The notes below the pieces were generated by a model. It worked only from the letters and a program-made list of their open reading frames with translations, had not been told where the DNA came from and ran no database searches. DNA of 64,000 bases from Liolophura sinensis (Eukaryota; Mollusca; Polyplacophora; Chitonida; Chitonidae), in NCBI RefSeq assembly GCF_032854445.1, contig NC_088306.1:13885386-13949385 (forward strand). The letters are read 5' to 3'. The translations under genes were made by a program, and so were the position numbers. Positions 39,101 through 48,239 of this stretch are shown here, piece after piece; position 1 is the stretch's first letter, and the number at the start of each line of letters is the position of its first letter.

Positions 39101-40230
39101 TGATTTCAGAAAAACACAAGGGCTGTATCTTAATTGGACAGAAATTAAGATGGTTAAAGAGCTTAGTTATAAAGTTGTAAATTTCTGCGATTCTTGTCCA
39201 TGATCAAGCATGAAGGAGGCTAATGATTCCATCGGGCCTATATAACATGCTGGCATTTACAACGGTATTTGTTAAACGCCATAAACACAAAATTTTCACT
39301 TAAACATACACGATGGTGCATAGTTTTGATGGGTGGAGAAAACTAGAGAGTCCCGATGGTATACCGTCGACTTTCGGCAAGTTGCTGACTTAACTTTCCT
39401 ACATGTGAAGCACAGATTTGCACAATATATATTGCTGGGAGACGAGTGGCCCTAAACGATGTTTAATTGTGAAAACGGCCACACAGACAATGAGAGCGTC
39501 GGAATCTGCCAATAAATTACCTGTCCGAGGCCGGGTATGAACCTGCACTTTGTGTGTGCTAGCGATTGAAAGAAAAGCGCCTTCTACCACGTGAAAACCA
39601 CGTTGATATCGCTCCTATTCATATCATGTAAACTACGTAACCATATGTCAACAGTGCATAAACCACAGGTGTTCAAATATACGCAAAAGTCGATGTGAAG
39701 TTAATAAAAATTGTACCACATATCTAGGAAGCCCATATACACATGTAGATAAGTATGCAGCTAGATTTAAATAGTTCCACTCAAGGTACAAATCCCCCTG
39801 CTACAACACGGACGCCCGCGTTCGCATGATGAATTCTAACAATGAAAGGGACAATACTTTGAAAGGCACAGTTTTAAGGTAAAACAAAACAGTTCATTGG
39901 TATGCTTATCCTAGTATAAATGAATAACTTTTCTTTAAAAAGTTATCCAAAAATGCTGCTGATTTCTTCCTAGCCCAAAGACCAGACTCTGCACAAAATG
40001 TCACCTAAGCATAACCATTTCCCATTATTTTCATACAGACATAACACAGGTAAAATAACTATAGAAACAACTCATCACGTACATGCGCCGTGGTGACGAT
40101 CTCCTATGAAGGTGAATTTGGGGAGGTTATTGTTACAGCGGTAATTCTCCTTGGCACTGGAATTTCTCACGCCACCCTGAAAATGTCCCAAGTCGTCTTC
40201 GTTTGGTACATTACTCTGTGCGTTGCCCAT
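15927..40230 (-). CDS. MCF2L: DBL-family RhoGEF, MCF2/MCF2L/MCF2L2-like, N-terminal half (10 exons)
   Basis: Ten minus-strand exons encode 419 residues once a one-base excess in exon 9 is discounted. They lie at 40230-40083, 35071-34979, 30104-30021, 29588-29474, 21969-21879, 20488-20378, 19684-19568, 18739-18480, 17770-17655 and 16049-15927. All introns are GT-AG, and the phases run 1,1,1,2,0,0,0,2,0. Residues about 85-250 match the CRAL-TRIO/SEC14-like domain of the DBL family (for example FAIVIDRRKEGW, VFVLKPTGFL, LHEYIDPGQL then LGG-type VGGDIIYDHNEW). Residues 254-419 begin the spectrin-like region (ERLLVQLEET, FDTFWNQHEQ). In known relatives this is followed by DH and PH domains that activate Rho GTPases at membranes. 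Those are not found here, so the gene continues left of the window or is incomplete. The family call is firm; the choice between MCF2, MCF2L and MCF2L2 is not. Confidence 0.85.
16255..17335. repeat. 60-bp minisatellite, about 18 units, in GEF intron 9
   Basis: The unit begins CAAATAGCTGCAGCAAGCTA and ends AATCTCACTGGTCCCAGG. The outer copies, on the left and from about 17040 onwards, are the most diverged. At 16448-16490 the array is interrupted by a second copy of its own left flank (AACAGAGGGAAATGGATTTG), showing that a block including unique flank was duplicated. Long reading frames over it are artefacts of the 60-bp period. Confidence 0.95.
17655..17770 (-). CDS. MCF2L: GEF coding exon 9, spectrin-like, with frameshift
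   Basis: The exon begins LLVQLEETQKSFDTFWNQHE, an excellent match to the family. It then meets a run of six A (17708-17703, minus strand) where five would keep the frame. As written, the frame passes into unrelated residues and stops at 17661-17659. With five A it would read on in the family pattern QCLQQRKFEEKF to the donor. The length is 116 nt, while the phases of exons 8 and 10 require 115. This is either an assembly homopolymer error or a real null allele. Confidence 0.88.
18480..18739 (-). CDS. MCF2L: GEF coding exon 8, linker and spectrin-like region
   Basis: 260 nt coding residues 254-339. It opens AIEKFESNTSKIAQVL (relatives have AIENFALMVKQTAQML), contains YEEMELPNNVEGTEALM (relatives ELPNDVQST) and ends VVALER. 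It is predicted to be mainly helical. The acceptor is TTTTTCAG and the donor GTAGCC, an unusual but acceptable GT site. Confidence 0.92.
18931..19139 (+). mobile_element. SINE family A, 5'-truncated, in GEF intron 7
   Basis: Starts at a box-B-like GAGTTCAAGTCC and runs through GCTCATGCTGGCTTCCTC, GGGTTTCCCCCAGGCTCTG and CGGTTTCCTCCCACCATAAT. It ends AGTCAAATAAATAAATAA. The box A part of the tRNA-like head is missing. Confidence 0.9.
19568..19684 (-). CDS. MCF2L: GEF coding exon 7, end of SEC14-like domain
   Basis: Thirty-nine codons (residues 215-253) from VVVCATPEELHEYIDPGQL to YDHNEWIQDRS. The LHxYID-QLT-LGG-YxHxxW pattern is diagnostic of DBL-family CRAL-TRIO domains, with the second LGG position read as VGG here. 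The acceptor is ACTGTCCAG and the donor GTAAGC. Confidence 0.92.
20170..20344 (-). mobile_element. SINE family A, diverged copy, in GEF intron 6
   Basis: Reverse orientation: TTATTTGATTGGTGTTTTAC at the left, then CCAGCATTATGGTGAGAGGA, AGTATGAGCTGGGCTTGAGC and GGTGAGACACGGC. Several internal deletions mark it as an old copy. Confidence 0.8.
20378..20488 (-). CDS. MCF2L: GEF coding exon 6, SEC14-like domain
   Basis: Thirty-seven codons (residues 178-214) with VFVLKPTGFLARAFSDWR, matching LVLVLRPTGFFQRTLSD of vertebrate DBS. The acceptor is TTTCAG and the donor GTACAT, which is weaker than at the other exons. Confidence 0.92.
21143..21364 (+). mobile_element. MITE-like element (family M, copy 2), GEF intron 5
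   Basis: Opens TACCCTAAATCCTCAACCTT and closes CAAAAAGGTTGAAGAATTAC, with the shared interior TTTGGTTGGATTTGGCCA. It is about 220 bp and non-coding. Confidence 0.75.
21879..21969 (-). CDS. MCF2L: GEF coding exon 5, SEC14-like domain
   Basis: Encodes residues 147-177, including DADLGFAIVIDRRKEGWGSV, the central strand of the CRAL-TRIO fold and the most conserved block of the family. The acceptor is AATTTTCAG and the donor GTAAGT. The exon ends in phase 0. Confidence 0.93.
22108..22161 (+). mobile_element. SINE family A, 3' tail fragment, GEF intron 4
   Basis: Only the last part survives: GATTCTTGAGTGCGGCGTAA followed by ACAACAATCAAATAAATAAA. Confidence 0.7.
22622..22836 (+). mobile_element. 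MITE-like element (family M, copy 3), GEF intron 4
   Basis: TACCCTAATTCCTCAACCTT at the left and CATGCGAAAAGGTTGAAGAA at the right form the clearest inverted ends of the family. The interior has ACATTGGTTGGATTGGCCA. Confidence 0.8.
24100..24175. repeat. (GT)n/(TA)n microsatellite
   Basis: GTGTGTGTG runs into about 48 bp of TATA repeats and ends in ATATACACATGTG. Confidence 0.95.
24643..24720. repeat. 38-40-bp direct duplication
   Basis: TGATATCACCTGGAAAACTT with its continuation to AAATTGTTC is followed at once by a second copy differing at three positions. Each copy contains the palindrome GGTGATATCACC or a near version. Confidence 0.9.
24796..24840. repeat. 15-16-bp tandem repeat, 3 copies
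   Basis: CCTTATCATCATTTAT recurs three times, the last copy altered to CCTTATTATCG. Confidence 0.8.
26121..26170. repeat. Nested AT-rich palindromes
   Basis: ATAAGTATAATTATACTTAT (26130-26149) is a perfect 20-bp palindrome. It is followed by GGTATATTATACC and ATAATTAT, so the whole segment can fold into cruciform-like hairpins. Confidence 0.8.
26762..26972 (-). mobile_element. SINE family A, GEF intron 4
   Basis: Reverse orientation and well preserved: ATTGGTGTTTTACGCCGTTC, GGCCAGCATTATGGTGGGTG, AACCCACGACCATCCGCAGG, CCAGCATGAGCTGGTCTTGA. It is truncated within the tRNA-like head. Confidence 0.92.
28148..28192 (-). mobile_element. SINE family A, 3' fragment, GEF intron 4
   Basis: ATTGTTTATCTGATTGGTGT then TTCACACCTCTTCC is a decayed piece of the tail-proximal end, in reverse orientation. 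Confidence 0.5.
28899..29255 (-). mobile_element. SINE family B (tRNA-derived), complete, GEF intron 4
   Basis: Read on the minus strand, the head shows box A TGGTAGAGCG and box B GGGTCAATCCTGGG. The body runs through TTCAGCATGAAGGGG to a GACATTAAACCCCAAGCAC end and a CACTCACTCACTCAC tail. Direct repeats AGGAATC flank it at 28892-28898 and 29256-29262, a target-site duplication. Confidence 0.9.
29474..29588 (-). CDS. MCF2L: GEF coding exon 4, SEC14-like domain
   Basis: Encodes residues 109-146: GKDKNGCPVLTFPDNP, then a KKVITYLVNVP segment. Both are clear counterparts of GxDGxPVITFP and VMTYLTSIPS in vertebrate DBS. The acceptor is CTCTTTCAG and the donor GTAAGT. Confidence 0.92.
29589..30020. 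other. GEF intron 3, nothing recognised
   Basis: A 432-bp intron with an AC-rich middle and no repeat or RNA recognised. Confidence 0.6.
30021..30104 (-). CDS. MCF2L: GEF coding exon 3, start of SEC14-like domain
   Basis: Encodes residues 81-108, including VLDVAQLLQARYAFISG, which matches the LKKRFAYLSGG opening of the lipid-binding domain in vertebrate relatives. The acceptor is TTTCAG and the donor GTGAGA. Confidence 0.88.
30105..32725. other. GEF intron 2, right-hand part, mostly unassigned
   Basis: AT-rich intron sequence. A short stem (CCTCGG-AGAG-CCGAGG, 31575-31590) precedes a run of A, but no known RNA matches. A weak SINE-A tail remnant (GTCAATCAAATAAATAAATA) lies at 30786-30806. 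Confidence 0.4.
32726..32937 (-). mobile_element. MITE-like element (family M, copy 4), GEF intron 2
   Basis: Reverse orientation: CTGTAATTCTTCAACCTTTT at the left and CCAAAAAGGTTGAGG at the right, with GAAACTGGCAAATCCAACC inside. It confirms that both ends travel together in either orientation. Confidence 0.75.
33465..33542 (-). mobile_element. tRNA-like SINE head, GEF intron 2
   Basis: On the minus strand, TGGCAGAGTGCTTAAAG (box A) and GGATTCAAATCC (box B) lie at tRNA-like spacing after GGGAGCATGC. Acceptor-stem pairing is poor, so a SINE-type pseudo-tRNA is more likely than a gene. The body to the left (to about 33340) is not recognised. Confidence 0.5.
34056..34322 (-). mobile_element. 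SINE family A, near full length, GEF intron 2
   Basis: From TTATTTGATTGGTGTTTTAC to ACCCACGGAGGGCCCCCC. It includes the tRNA-like head, read on the minus strand: GGGTCAGTTTGTTAGCGTGG, box B GAGTTCAAGTCC, and the central block with GGCTCTGCCCAGTTTCC. It is preceded by a (CT)n run at 34018-34050. Confidence 0.92.
34323..34388. repeat. (TA)n/(GT)n microsatellite
   Basis: TATATATATGTATGTATATA continuing to GTGTGTGTGT. It adjoins the SINE head. Confidence 0.9.
34428..34483 (+). mobile_element. SINE family A, 3' tail fragment
   Basis: TTATTCTTAAGCTTGACGAA then AACACCAACCAAATAAATAA: a tail-end fragment in the opposite orientation to its neighbour. Confidence 0.7.
34979..35071 (-). CDS. MCF2L: GEF coding exon 2
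   Basis: Residues 50-80, ending LREDLYLDVA with the last base of the exon starting an Asp codon. The acceptor is TTTCAATTTCCAG and the donor GTAAGA. The downstream boundary is secure because the phase fits exon 3. The upstream boundary is less so: the frame stays open to an ATGATG at 35129-35124, just after an in-frame TGA, so an alternative shorter protein beginning MMRSPSYEH is possible. Confidence 0.65.
35072..37555. other. GEF intron 1, left part
   Basis: No exon was recognised. It contains an A run of about 20 (36834-36853) and five copies of TAGGCCTA. A 93-codon minus-strand frame at 36098-36379 has no family signature. Confidence 0.4.
37556..37727 (+). mobile_element. SINE family A, 5'-truncated, GEF intron 1
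   Basis: GTTGGCTTCCTCTCCGGCCG through GGGCTCTGCCCGGTTTCCTC and GCCGTCGTATAAGTGAAATA to AGTCAAATAAATAAATAAAT. It is well preserved but lacks the tRNA-like head. Confidence 0.93.
38036..38296 (+). mobile_element. SINE family A with head, GEF intron 1
   Basis: Begins GGGCCTCCGTGGCACGCCAG, with an internal deletion removing much of box A. It then carries GCGTTCGCTGTGAGTTCAAG and the whole body, with an inserted TTTTTGTTTTC inside the central block. Confidence 0.9.
38716..38774 (+). mobile_element. SINE family B, 3' fragment
   Basis: GACTGAAAAATTGTTGAGTA then CGACGTTAAACCCCAAACCA and CTCACTCAC: the last 55-60 bp of the family. Confidence 0.85.
38985..39020 (-). mobile_element. SINE family A, 3' fragment
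   Basis: TTATTCATTTGATTGGTGTT then TTACGCCGCG: the tail-proximal end only, in reverse orientation. Confidence 0.7.
39295..39592 (-). mobile_element. Diverged SINE with a different tRNA-like head, GEF intron 1
   Basis: On the minus strand the head has ACGTGGTAGAAGGCGC (box A) and GCAGGTTCATACCC (box B), unlike family A. It is followed by GTCAGCAACTTGCCGAAAGT and TTTTCTCCACCCATC, the same central block as family A (GTCAGCAACCTGCGGATGGT, TTTCCTCCCACCAT). Confidence 0.65.
40083..40230 (-). CDS. MCF2L: GEF coding exon 1 with myristoylation-type start
   Basis: The ATG at 40230 reads MGNAQSNVPNEDD and 49 codons follow before the donor GTACGT. The context is AAC ATG G (A at -3, G at +4), and an in-frame TGA lies 9 nt upstream, which fixes the start. 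Gly2 and Ser6 fit the N-myristoylation consensus. The exon ends in phase 1, which fits exon 2 exactly and makes a Phe codon across the junction. A possible acceptor (TTCGATTCAG before 40260) would allow an upstream non-coding exon. A 9-codon upstream frame overlaps the start. Assignment to this gene rests on strand, phase and order rather than on similarity. Confidence 0.6.
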
Positions 40231-40260
40231 GTTCCAGCATCAATGGCCTTTATTTTGGTA

Positions 40261-41555
40261 CTGAATCGAAGACGCCAAAGTATTAACCAGTTTCCAGTTC
40301 TTTAAGCCAGCAGCAAAAATCTTTTCGATCCCTAAGTTTCCTCGTGAAGCAATCTGTATATCATTAGAGAACAGATATAGTGTTAATAACGCTTACAATA
40401 AGACTCTTTGTGCGGTACTTTCCTTGCTTGAAGAATGTCGTGTATTTATTCACCTATCCTTTCGGTGTATACTTGTGTGCACAAGCAAACTGAATGGTTA
40501 AGCTGCTGGCCCAAACAAAAATCAACAAAATGCTAGACCAGTGAGAATTGAACAACAGTCCAAAGGTGAGAAATGGTGAAATCCGGCAAATCCAAAACCA
40601 CAATGATTGAATTCCGTTTACATGCAGAAATATTTCATGTCATTAAAGGAAGACCTTATTAAGTATCACACATTTGATATACAAGTATATCAGACTTTTC
40701 ATCCAGAAACGTCGAATGTTTTTTGGCACAGTCACGAAACTCCTTCGATGGGCATGAATATATAACACAGACGTGAACTAGCTGAAACTGACAGTCGTAA
40801 ATGTCATGTGGAAAGACCCAAGAAACACACCGGTGTGCGGATATAGCTCATGTTCTTCACGCTTGATCTTCCTCAAGTCATAACTCTCCGTTTTCAATGG
40901 ATCGAAACTTTGGTACAATAATCTGAGCTCACTCTATGTAAAATTTTAAAGTCCTGTATTCAAAGCTGCCGACAGAACTTCCAAATCATCGTTGAAGACG
41001 AAGGGCAAACGGCAAACTTAAAGCCGAGGTGTTGAAAGGCGTGCAAAAATTCAGTATTCATGCACGATACACGTGCACACAACTATGACTGTGTACTGTT
41101 TTATGAGCATATCTAACTTACCAAGAACAAACAAACGCCTCTACTCTATACAGGTACATACATACATACTGGCTACATATACATGCGAACACGCATATTC
41201 ACATGCATAAATCTACCCAGTTATATACGTTTGTGTCATCTTTGATATTCTGCTGATCGGAAAAAATATTTCACAGCTGAAGAGTTCTCATCGATAATGG
41301 TGTAATTGAGGCTGTGTATATATAAGAGCTAATTTAATGCAAATATTAATTTATGTTTTTTTATAAATGTATATATTCACGCGATGGTGCGTGTAAAGTA
41401 CACTAAATTGGCTTACAAGGCCACACGTAACAGGTTTAACATGGAATAATTCACCATATGCATGATCATGTCCACAATTTACTGGTGATATTTGTGATAC
41501 TAAACAGGCATTATAAACTGATCCCCAATTTAAGTCAATTATTAATTACAGTATT
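40261..41555. other. Upstream of GEF exon 1, nothing recognised
   Basis: Either promoter region or intron between exon 1 and the candidate 5' exon at 50.7 kb. No CpG cluster, TATA box or repeat stands out. Confidence 0.4.
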
Positions 41556-41832
41556 TCGGGGGCCTCTGTGGCCGAGGGGATTAGCACGCCAGCACGGTGC
41601 AATGATCCAGGAGCTCCGCAAAAAATGCGGTCGCTGCGAGTTCAAGTCAAGCTCATGCTGGCTTCCTGTTTTGGCCGTACGAGGGAAGGTCTTCCAACAA
41701 CCTACGGATGGCTGTGAGTTTCCCTCGGGCTCTGTCCGATTTCCTCCCGCCATAATGTTGGCCGTCGTGTTTTACGTGAAATATTCTTGAGTATGGCGTA
41801 AAACACCAACAAAATAAATAAATAAATAAATT
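41556..41832 (+). mobile_element. SINE family A, full length
   Basis: Begins GGGGGCCTCTGTGGCCGAGG with box A (GGCCGAGGGGATTAGC), box B (GAGTTCAAGTC) and the central block GGGCTCTGTCCGATTTCC. It ends AACAAAATAAATAAATAAAT. It is the most complete forward copy in the window. Confidence 0.93.
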
Positions 41833-42309
41833 ACAATATTTCGTCTCAGGTTAACTTTTGGATCACTGCTTTCCTTGCACAAATACAAAATACCATCTTT
41901 CAATTAAAGGGAATAAAAGTGCATTTGTCTGTCGTATATTTTAAAACTGGCGTAATTACATGCACAAGTTACATATAGCAGACATACAAGGTATGTATAT
42001 GTAAATGATGCATTGACTGTTATTTAACCGTTTACAGATGAGCGATAGAGGGCCTAGCTGTAACAAGAAAAACTGTGTGTGGTTGTCCACCGTATATGCG
42101 TTGTTTATAAGTTAATGAATGATTACTTTATGTCCTTGATCCAAATTCGTCATTCATCCTTTGCATTGAATGCTTAACACACTATAATATATAACGTTTA
42201 CATCGCTAAGCATTCCTTGACATATGACGGTATTTCAGTGGAAATCCAGATGCAAATTTTACAGACTGCTAATTACACTCATTTTCTTCTAAGCGATTGT
42301 TCCTTTAAA

Positions 42310-42490
42310 CGCTGTTGGTTCATCAATTTCTCGCTTATACGACGACGGTCAGGAAATCGAAGAGACCGCAATAAACCACCGATCTACCACATGCAGAATG
42401 TAATTGTCAACCTCCTGCCGAACCTGCGAGAGGTGGATACGAACCCGTGATCTCAAGGTCAGGAACCGGTTGACTGAAGGCGAGACCAAC
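42310..42490 (-). mobile_element. Diverged SINE with a different tRNA-like head
   Basis: Minus strand: box B ACGGGTTCGTATCC and a head with GGTCTCGCCTTCAGTCAACC, then a degraded central block and GACCGTCGTCGTATAAGCGA, matching family A near its 3' end (GCCGTCGTATAAGTGAAA). Confidence 0.6.
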
Positions 42491-43134
42491 GCATTATCCT
42501 CTGTACTTATATATAGCTATATAAGTATTTTTAGCCTTCAGCTCATAAAGAATATTAGGCCTAAATATCGAATCTAAACGACAAACACGTTCGTGTATGA
42601 TAATTAAGAATATAATAATTAACTACAGAAAGAAATAACAATGAAAGACCAGGTTCCCTGCTTAATTCTTTGCTTGCCATTCATCAGGTCATTAGCACAC
42701 ATGTGCTAATTAAATAGTGAGTATATTGGAAAACATTTTTCTGGGTGTTCTTCATATATTGCAATTATAAGCTACATGTAAAAGGTCGAAATGAGTAGCG
42801 ATAAATGAGTAAAATAGAAAAAGTCAACATTTAGCTGTGCTAAACCCTGAGTGCACCATCAGTAACCCAACAGGATGCTTGTAAGTTAATTAAGGGATAA
42901 ATAACTAAAAACAGGAGGAGGAAAAACGTAGGTTACAGAAGGCAAGATGTTCTTTGTTTAGCCAAGACCTAATGCATGTCAACCTCGATGAATACTGAAT
43001 ACCTCTGAGAAGTCACAGAAATAACTAATGTAGACGATAGAAATGTCGACTGCGTGTATACCAAAATGCGCTAACGGATTTTGCCCCACCCCCATTCCTC
43101 CAAAAGCGGAAGTGGTTGCTACATTCTTTATTCC

Positions 43135-43330
43135 ACTGGGCAGATATTTTACGCCATATATTCAAGAATTGTAGAAGGGTTCGGAGGAAACCATCGCACA
43201 TCTCTCGGTACCCTACAAACTGCTGCTGACGTATAAATGATTTTGATGTAACGACCTGCTTTACGACACACCTGCATGGTTCGCAAGAGTTCTGCAGTGA
43301 ATACAGTGAAAACATAAATACAGATATCGA
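43135..43330 (-). mobile_element. Diverged SINE remnant
   Basis: ATTTTACGCCATATATTCAA then GAATTGTAG, GGAGGAAACC and CTCGGTACCCTACAAACTGC follow the order of the family A 3' half in reverse. The head is degraded. Confidence 0.6.
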
Positions 43331-45448
43331 ACCCAGAACCAACCCTTGAACTGCTTATATATGTATAAAGATGTATAGTTCTGTTGTCTTAGAACATACT
43401 ACCATCCTCCTTATTAATGCAACATGTATATTTGAGTATAACGAAACATTTACGATTTGTGTATTTGGTTGTTTTCCTCTACGCCATATTCTTAAATTAA
43501 GATCTCAAATTATGTTTTTTAACCACTGAATGGGAAAGAGCCTATAAATAGTGAACTATAATGAAATCTACAAGTCTCTATAACGCTGCATGCTTCAATG
43601 CGTAAGATGGTATCGCGATTGCCTCATGCGGTTCTCATCAGACGTTCGCGCTATAATATACATAAAGACAGCAAATATTACATGTCCGTAAGTTAGCTAT
43701 ACAATTTCAGGTTTTGCCCGTTTGTTTGGAAATAAATTGATGTACATGTATAACCATTATGGACGCATTTGTTGTTTTCTTTGTTTGAATGGTCTTTTAG
43801 GCCATACGTGTATATATACATGTATATACTCCAAAATACTAAGATAACGGTGCATGGTCAGATCTTATCAGATGATACGTACAGACAACTTTCATATAAA
43901 GTAAGGCTTCATATAAAGCATCCCCCAATCTAATTGGTTAAGGGCTGCAACTGACCGAAGCTCGCATGTCGTTCTGTTATGGCACATCACATCATGTTCA
44001 TTAACTTTAACTCTCTGCATGCATGATTTGACTCTTTGACCGAGATTTGCGCGGCATATCGTTGCCGTATGCGATTTAGAATTTGATGCACACATATCCA
44101 TTGTTGACGCACGCATGTATATCTGACGCCTACGGCATATCGGTATTTTATGCACGCGTTAATCGATATGTGATGCACGCATCGATAAATATTAATCGAT
44201 AGATTATTTAGTAATTGTAGACTTAGTAAATATATACAGTTGTAAAACTTCAAATTGCGGATATAGAGGATATCCATGAAGAGTTCGGTATTTGTTTCAT
44301 AACCTGCAGTTTAAGATGTATCCTAACGAGTAAAAGTATAAAAAAGCTTTAAACTACACTTTTGCCACCGATGACAGTTGCCAACACAATAAGGGAGTTG
44401 CGAGTTTGAACTTTTTTGGCGTTAAAGGTGAAAGCAGTGATGTGAAAAATGTTAAGCAACCTTTGCTGGCATAAATTTACCGATTACCTGTCCCTGTGTG
44501 TTTCCACAGGCATAAATAAACTCTGCCCTTTAGAAACTTCAGCTCGTCTAATCTGAATGACTTTTCATGAAACTTTTTTCAGACGCCCACGTCAAAGTAC
44601 ATGAAAATGTGATAAAAATTAGTTGCCTAACATTTTTGACAGGTCACGTGATATAGTAAGATATTTTTTTTTTATTCTGCAGCGATAAAAAGAGTTCGAA
44701 CTGGAAATTTCCCTACTCTTCAGTGGGGAGGGGGATCCCGAATGCCAAGCCAAGTTAATCCCACTAAGTTCATCGATGATGTCATCTCCGACATTTCCAA
44801 CCATTGGCATAAAATATGCATAAAATAAATAGGTTATTAACAGATGTAAAAATGCTTTAATTTTTTAGTCTAACTTTCTTCACTTCCTTTATAACCTATG
44901 CACCTTCACTTAAACCAGCTAGCGATGTCCCGCAGTGTTTGAAACCATGCGCAATGCATGGTCATTTTAGAGTTAGTTTTCTTATATCCTTTAACTACAA
45001 TTCGTCTGGCCAGTTTTTCCTTTTAAGACACGGTAAAATTGCGGTTCTGACTACAATCCACACCACAAATAGTTTCGGAGCCACATTCGACATTCATGCG
45101 TTTTATTCAGCCCTCAACAAGAAAAGAAAGTTCAAAGTCGAAGACTGTATCTGGTCAACCATCAATCCCAATATACGTGTGCATTAGTTGGGAAACCTGG
45201 GTCAATCCTTTTTCACTTATAACCGCCTAGGTTTTCGAGACTTTTTGTTTTTCAGCCCCAAAAATCTAAATACATAGGCCTACTTCTTAGCCAAAGAAAA
45301 TCTGGTTTCATCTCAGAGTCATAAAGACAGGGGCATGTATTTATATATCAGTAGTTCTTATATGTTTGCGGCCTTTACGTACAAACACTACAGTTATAAG
45401 GGTGGTTGGTTGATGAAGCCAAGGCGTTTATATACTATCCCGAATCTA
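43331..45448. other. Unassigned non-coding sequence
   Basis: No exon, array or SINE was recognised. A frame of 82 codons at 44939-45187 has no splice or family support. Confidence 0.4.
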
Positions 45449-45645
45449 CTTTATTTATTTATTTGTTTGATTGGTGTTTTACGCCGTACTCAAGAATATC
45501 TCACTTAAACGACGGCGGCCAGCATTAATGTGGGAGGAAACCGGGCGGAGCACCGGAGGAAACCCACGACCATCCGCAAGGCGCTGTCAGACCGTCCCAC
45601 GTACGGCGGGAGAGGAAGCCAGCAAGAGCTGGACTTGACGAACCT
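45449..45645 (-). mobile_element. SINE family A
   Basis: Reverse orientation: TTTGATTGGTGTTTTACGCC, ACGACGGCGGCCAGCATTAA, AACCCACGACCATCCGCAAG and CCAGCAAGAGCTGGACTTGA, then truncated. Confidence 0.92.
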
Positions 45646-48239
45646 GCTTTACACAGTACTTATAGGTAGAGTAAAAAAAATGTAGAAAACCCTGTTCTTA
45701 TTTGCCTACCACCTAGCATCGACCACCTATCCCTTTTGGTAATATAGGTTCATACACTCTACATAACTACGCCTTGATGAGTAAAGCACGTTCAGTATAC
45801 AGCGTTTCGCTGTAAAGCTTTAGCTACAGGTACATGCAGCTATAACTTTATACTAGAGGATCTATGAATACATCTTCTGTTAATACGCGCCTATATCTAA
45901 TTGTTTTCCTTGAAGATGTTCACAGAATACATATGTATATAGGCTTAAAAAAAACTACAAATGCGTCTTTAATAAGGGGCATCGTGTGAACTCCGGTCCT
46001 TGTCAGGTATACTGCAGAACAACGACGTTTTTTGTTTTCATGAACTAATAACTTTCTATAAAAGTCGGTGTTCCTTTATAGACCAGATAATTATACATTT
46101 ACCATGAAGCATGCATACATATCTTTCTTTATATATATACCTATATATGTACTTCTCTCGACGCGGCACATACACTGCATCCACAACTCATAAAACTAAA
46201 CGCTTCCGTGTAACGAAAGTTCTTTAGGCAAAACACCAATTTTGCAGCTGTATCGGCTAATATTTATACAATTATTATGTTTTCTATTTTGTTCACATAC
46301 GCCTAACTTATAATATTAAAGCACACGCGCATATTTTACAAACCAGTGTAATTGTGAGAGCTATGTGTAATATCTTTTCACCATATGTAACTGACTTTTT
46401 ACAACAGGTACATTGTTTTATTTCAAGTGTGTTTGGAACTGTAACTTCCACTTCTGTATCAACCACTGGGACGTGTGATTATTCATTTATTTTTTATTTA
46501 CCTATCAGATAGTTGATAACTAAAACACACTGGTAAACTGGACGAGCGTTGTCGAGCGTTGTCTGGCGGGAGGAAACCGTACCCTGTCCAATGGTTCTTA
46601 GGTCCTAAAATCAAGCATCTTAGCCACTTGTTCTGCAGTAAAGAATCGGTAAACGAATTTAAACATTCCTAGAGCAAAACATTTTGATTGTTTAGTTGTT
46701 GTTGAATTTTTGACTTGATATTTATGGTTTCGGCACTTAATTGCTGCATTGTATATGTATACGTACTGATGCCATTTCATTATGGCTCCTCTAACAGTTT
46801 GTCGTTATGCATGTCGTGCTAGCGTTTATATATGTATATACGTATGATATTTGGTAATACCATATTGTAGGCCAACAACTGAATGTGCATGTCACGTATA
46901 AGCATACATTTTCATGTCCTTCCGAAAGTTAATTAACAGTAGGACAACACCGTTGTAGATATTATGACACAGGACAAAGCATCCATGCAAGCGCTCAGGT
47001 ACAGTGTATTGTATATGTGAAAGAGCGAGTCTGAGGTGAGTCAGCTTGCAATGTAGCAATTATTTAGAGTAAAGATCTTATCATATATACACTTTGAAAA
47101 AAATAACAAAATATATATCGTGAGAATTTACATTTGAAGCTTGTGTGGCAGATGGCAAATACGATAAAATGAGACCCATGCATGCAGGCCTGCGCATCTC
47201 AAATAACAAGCACATAAATTTTCAAATATAGCTCATATACGGATACAACGGATATATACGGATATTTATAAAAACACCACAAAAAAGATATCCTCAATTT
47301 TGTTCTTATGTACAAAATAATACATAAATAACAAAAAATTCAAGTGAATATATAAATGTGTACGTTGCAGAAAGTTAATCGTTCGATGCAAGTAAACCAC
47401 ATGCAGGCATGAAGAATACACTCAATTTCATCAGGTGCTATAAAAATATAAATCTGTAGGAAGATATAAGTGAACAGATCAAATCAGATCATCTTGTCAC
47501 GTGAGTGCTCTGTGCGGAACGTCAAACATAAACTGTGTGGATACACAAAACTAATCGGATCTACGCACTTTAGATGCATGACGCAGACTAATATAATAGA
47601 CACAATATTACGTTATCATGAGCATTATTTAGAATTAAGGATATTATTTTAAACACATCATGTGGCATAAAAAGGCCTAACTTTATACAATATGTATAGA
47701 TGTGCCCATATATTAAATCTACTGATCGGATTAGGCCTTTTTGCACGTATACATGTACATGCGGATTATTATTTCGCCAGAAACAAACGTGTCCTTAAGA
47801 AGCATGTGTGTATATAACCTTTCTATTTTATACACACAGTACAAAGACGTCATCACAGGCAAAAACAGCTTTGAGGATATATAGGTGTGTGAAAGGTTAA
47901 TGTTGAAAGGAGAAAACTTTAAAGAAAAAATCGGAAACCTTGGGATAATATGTATACATGTATATTTATCAGCGTTTATAACTGTAACAAAAATACAATT
48001 TATGGAAGCAAGACTGCAGAAACCATAGCCGTTAGGACGAGAAAATCTTGAGTGAATGAATGTTTATTAAAGCATGACACATGGAGAATTCATCAACCGA
48101 CACACTGACGACATTGATTTCACGAGGAGTGTTACGAAGAGATAACGGAGATTTCCGGATAATAATCTATAAATTTGAGGTAACCTTTGGGTAGATAAGT
48201 AAGATTTAATCCTGCCCAGATTGTTTGTATATATTTACA
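45646..48239. other. Unassigned non-coding sequence
   Basis: AT-rich. A possible very old SINE piece (GCGGGAGGAAACCGTACCCT) lies near 46565. Nothing else was recognised. Confidence 0.4.
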
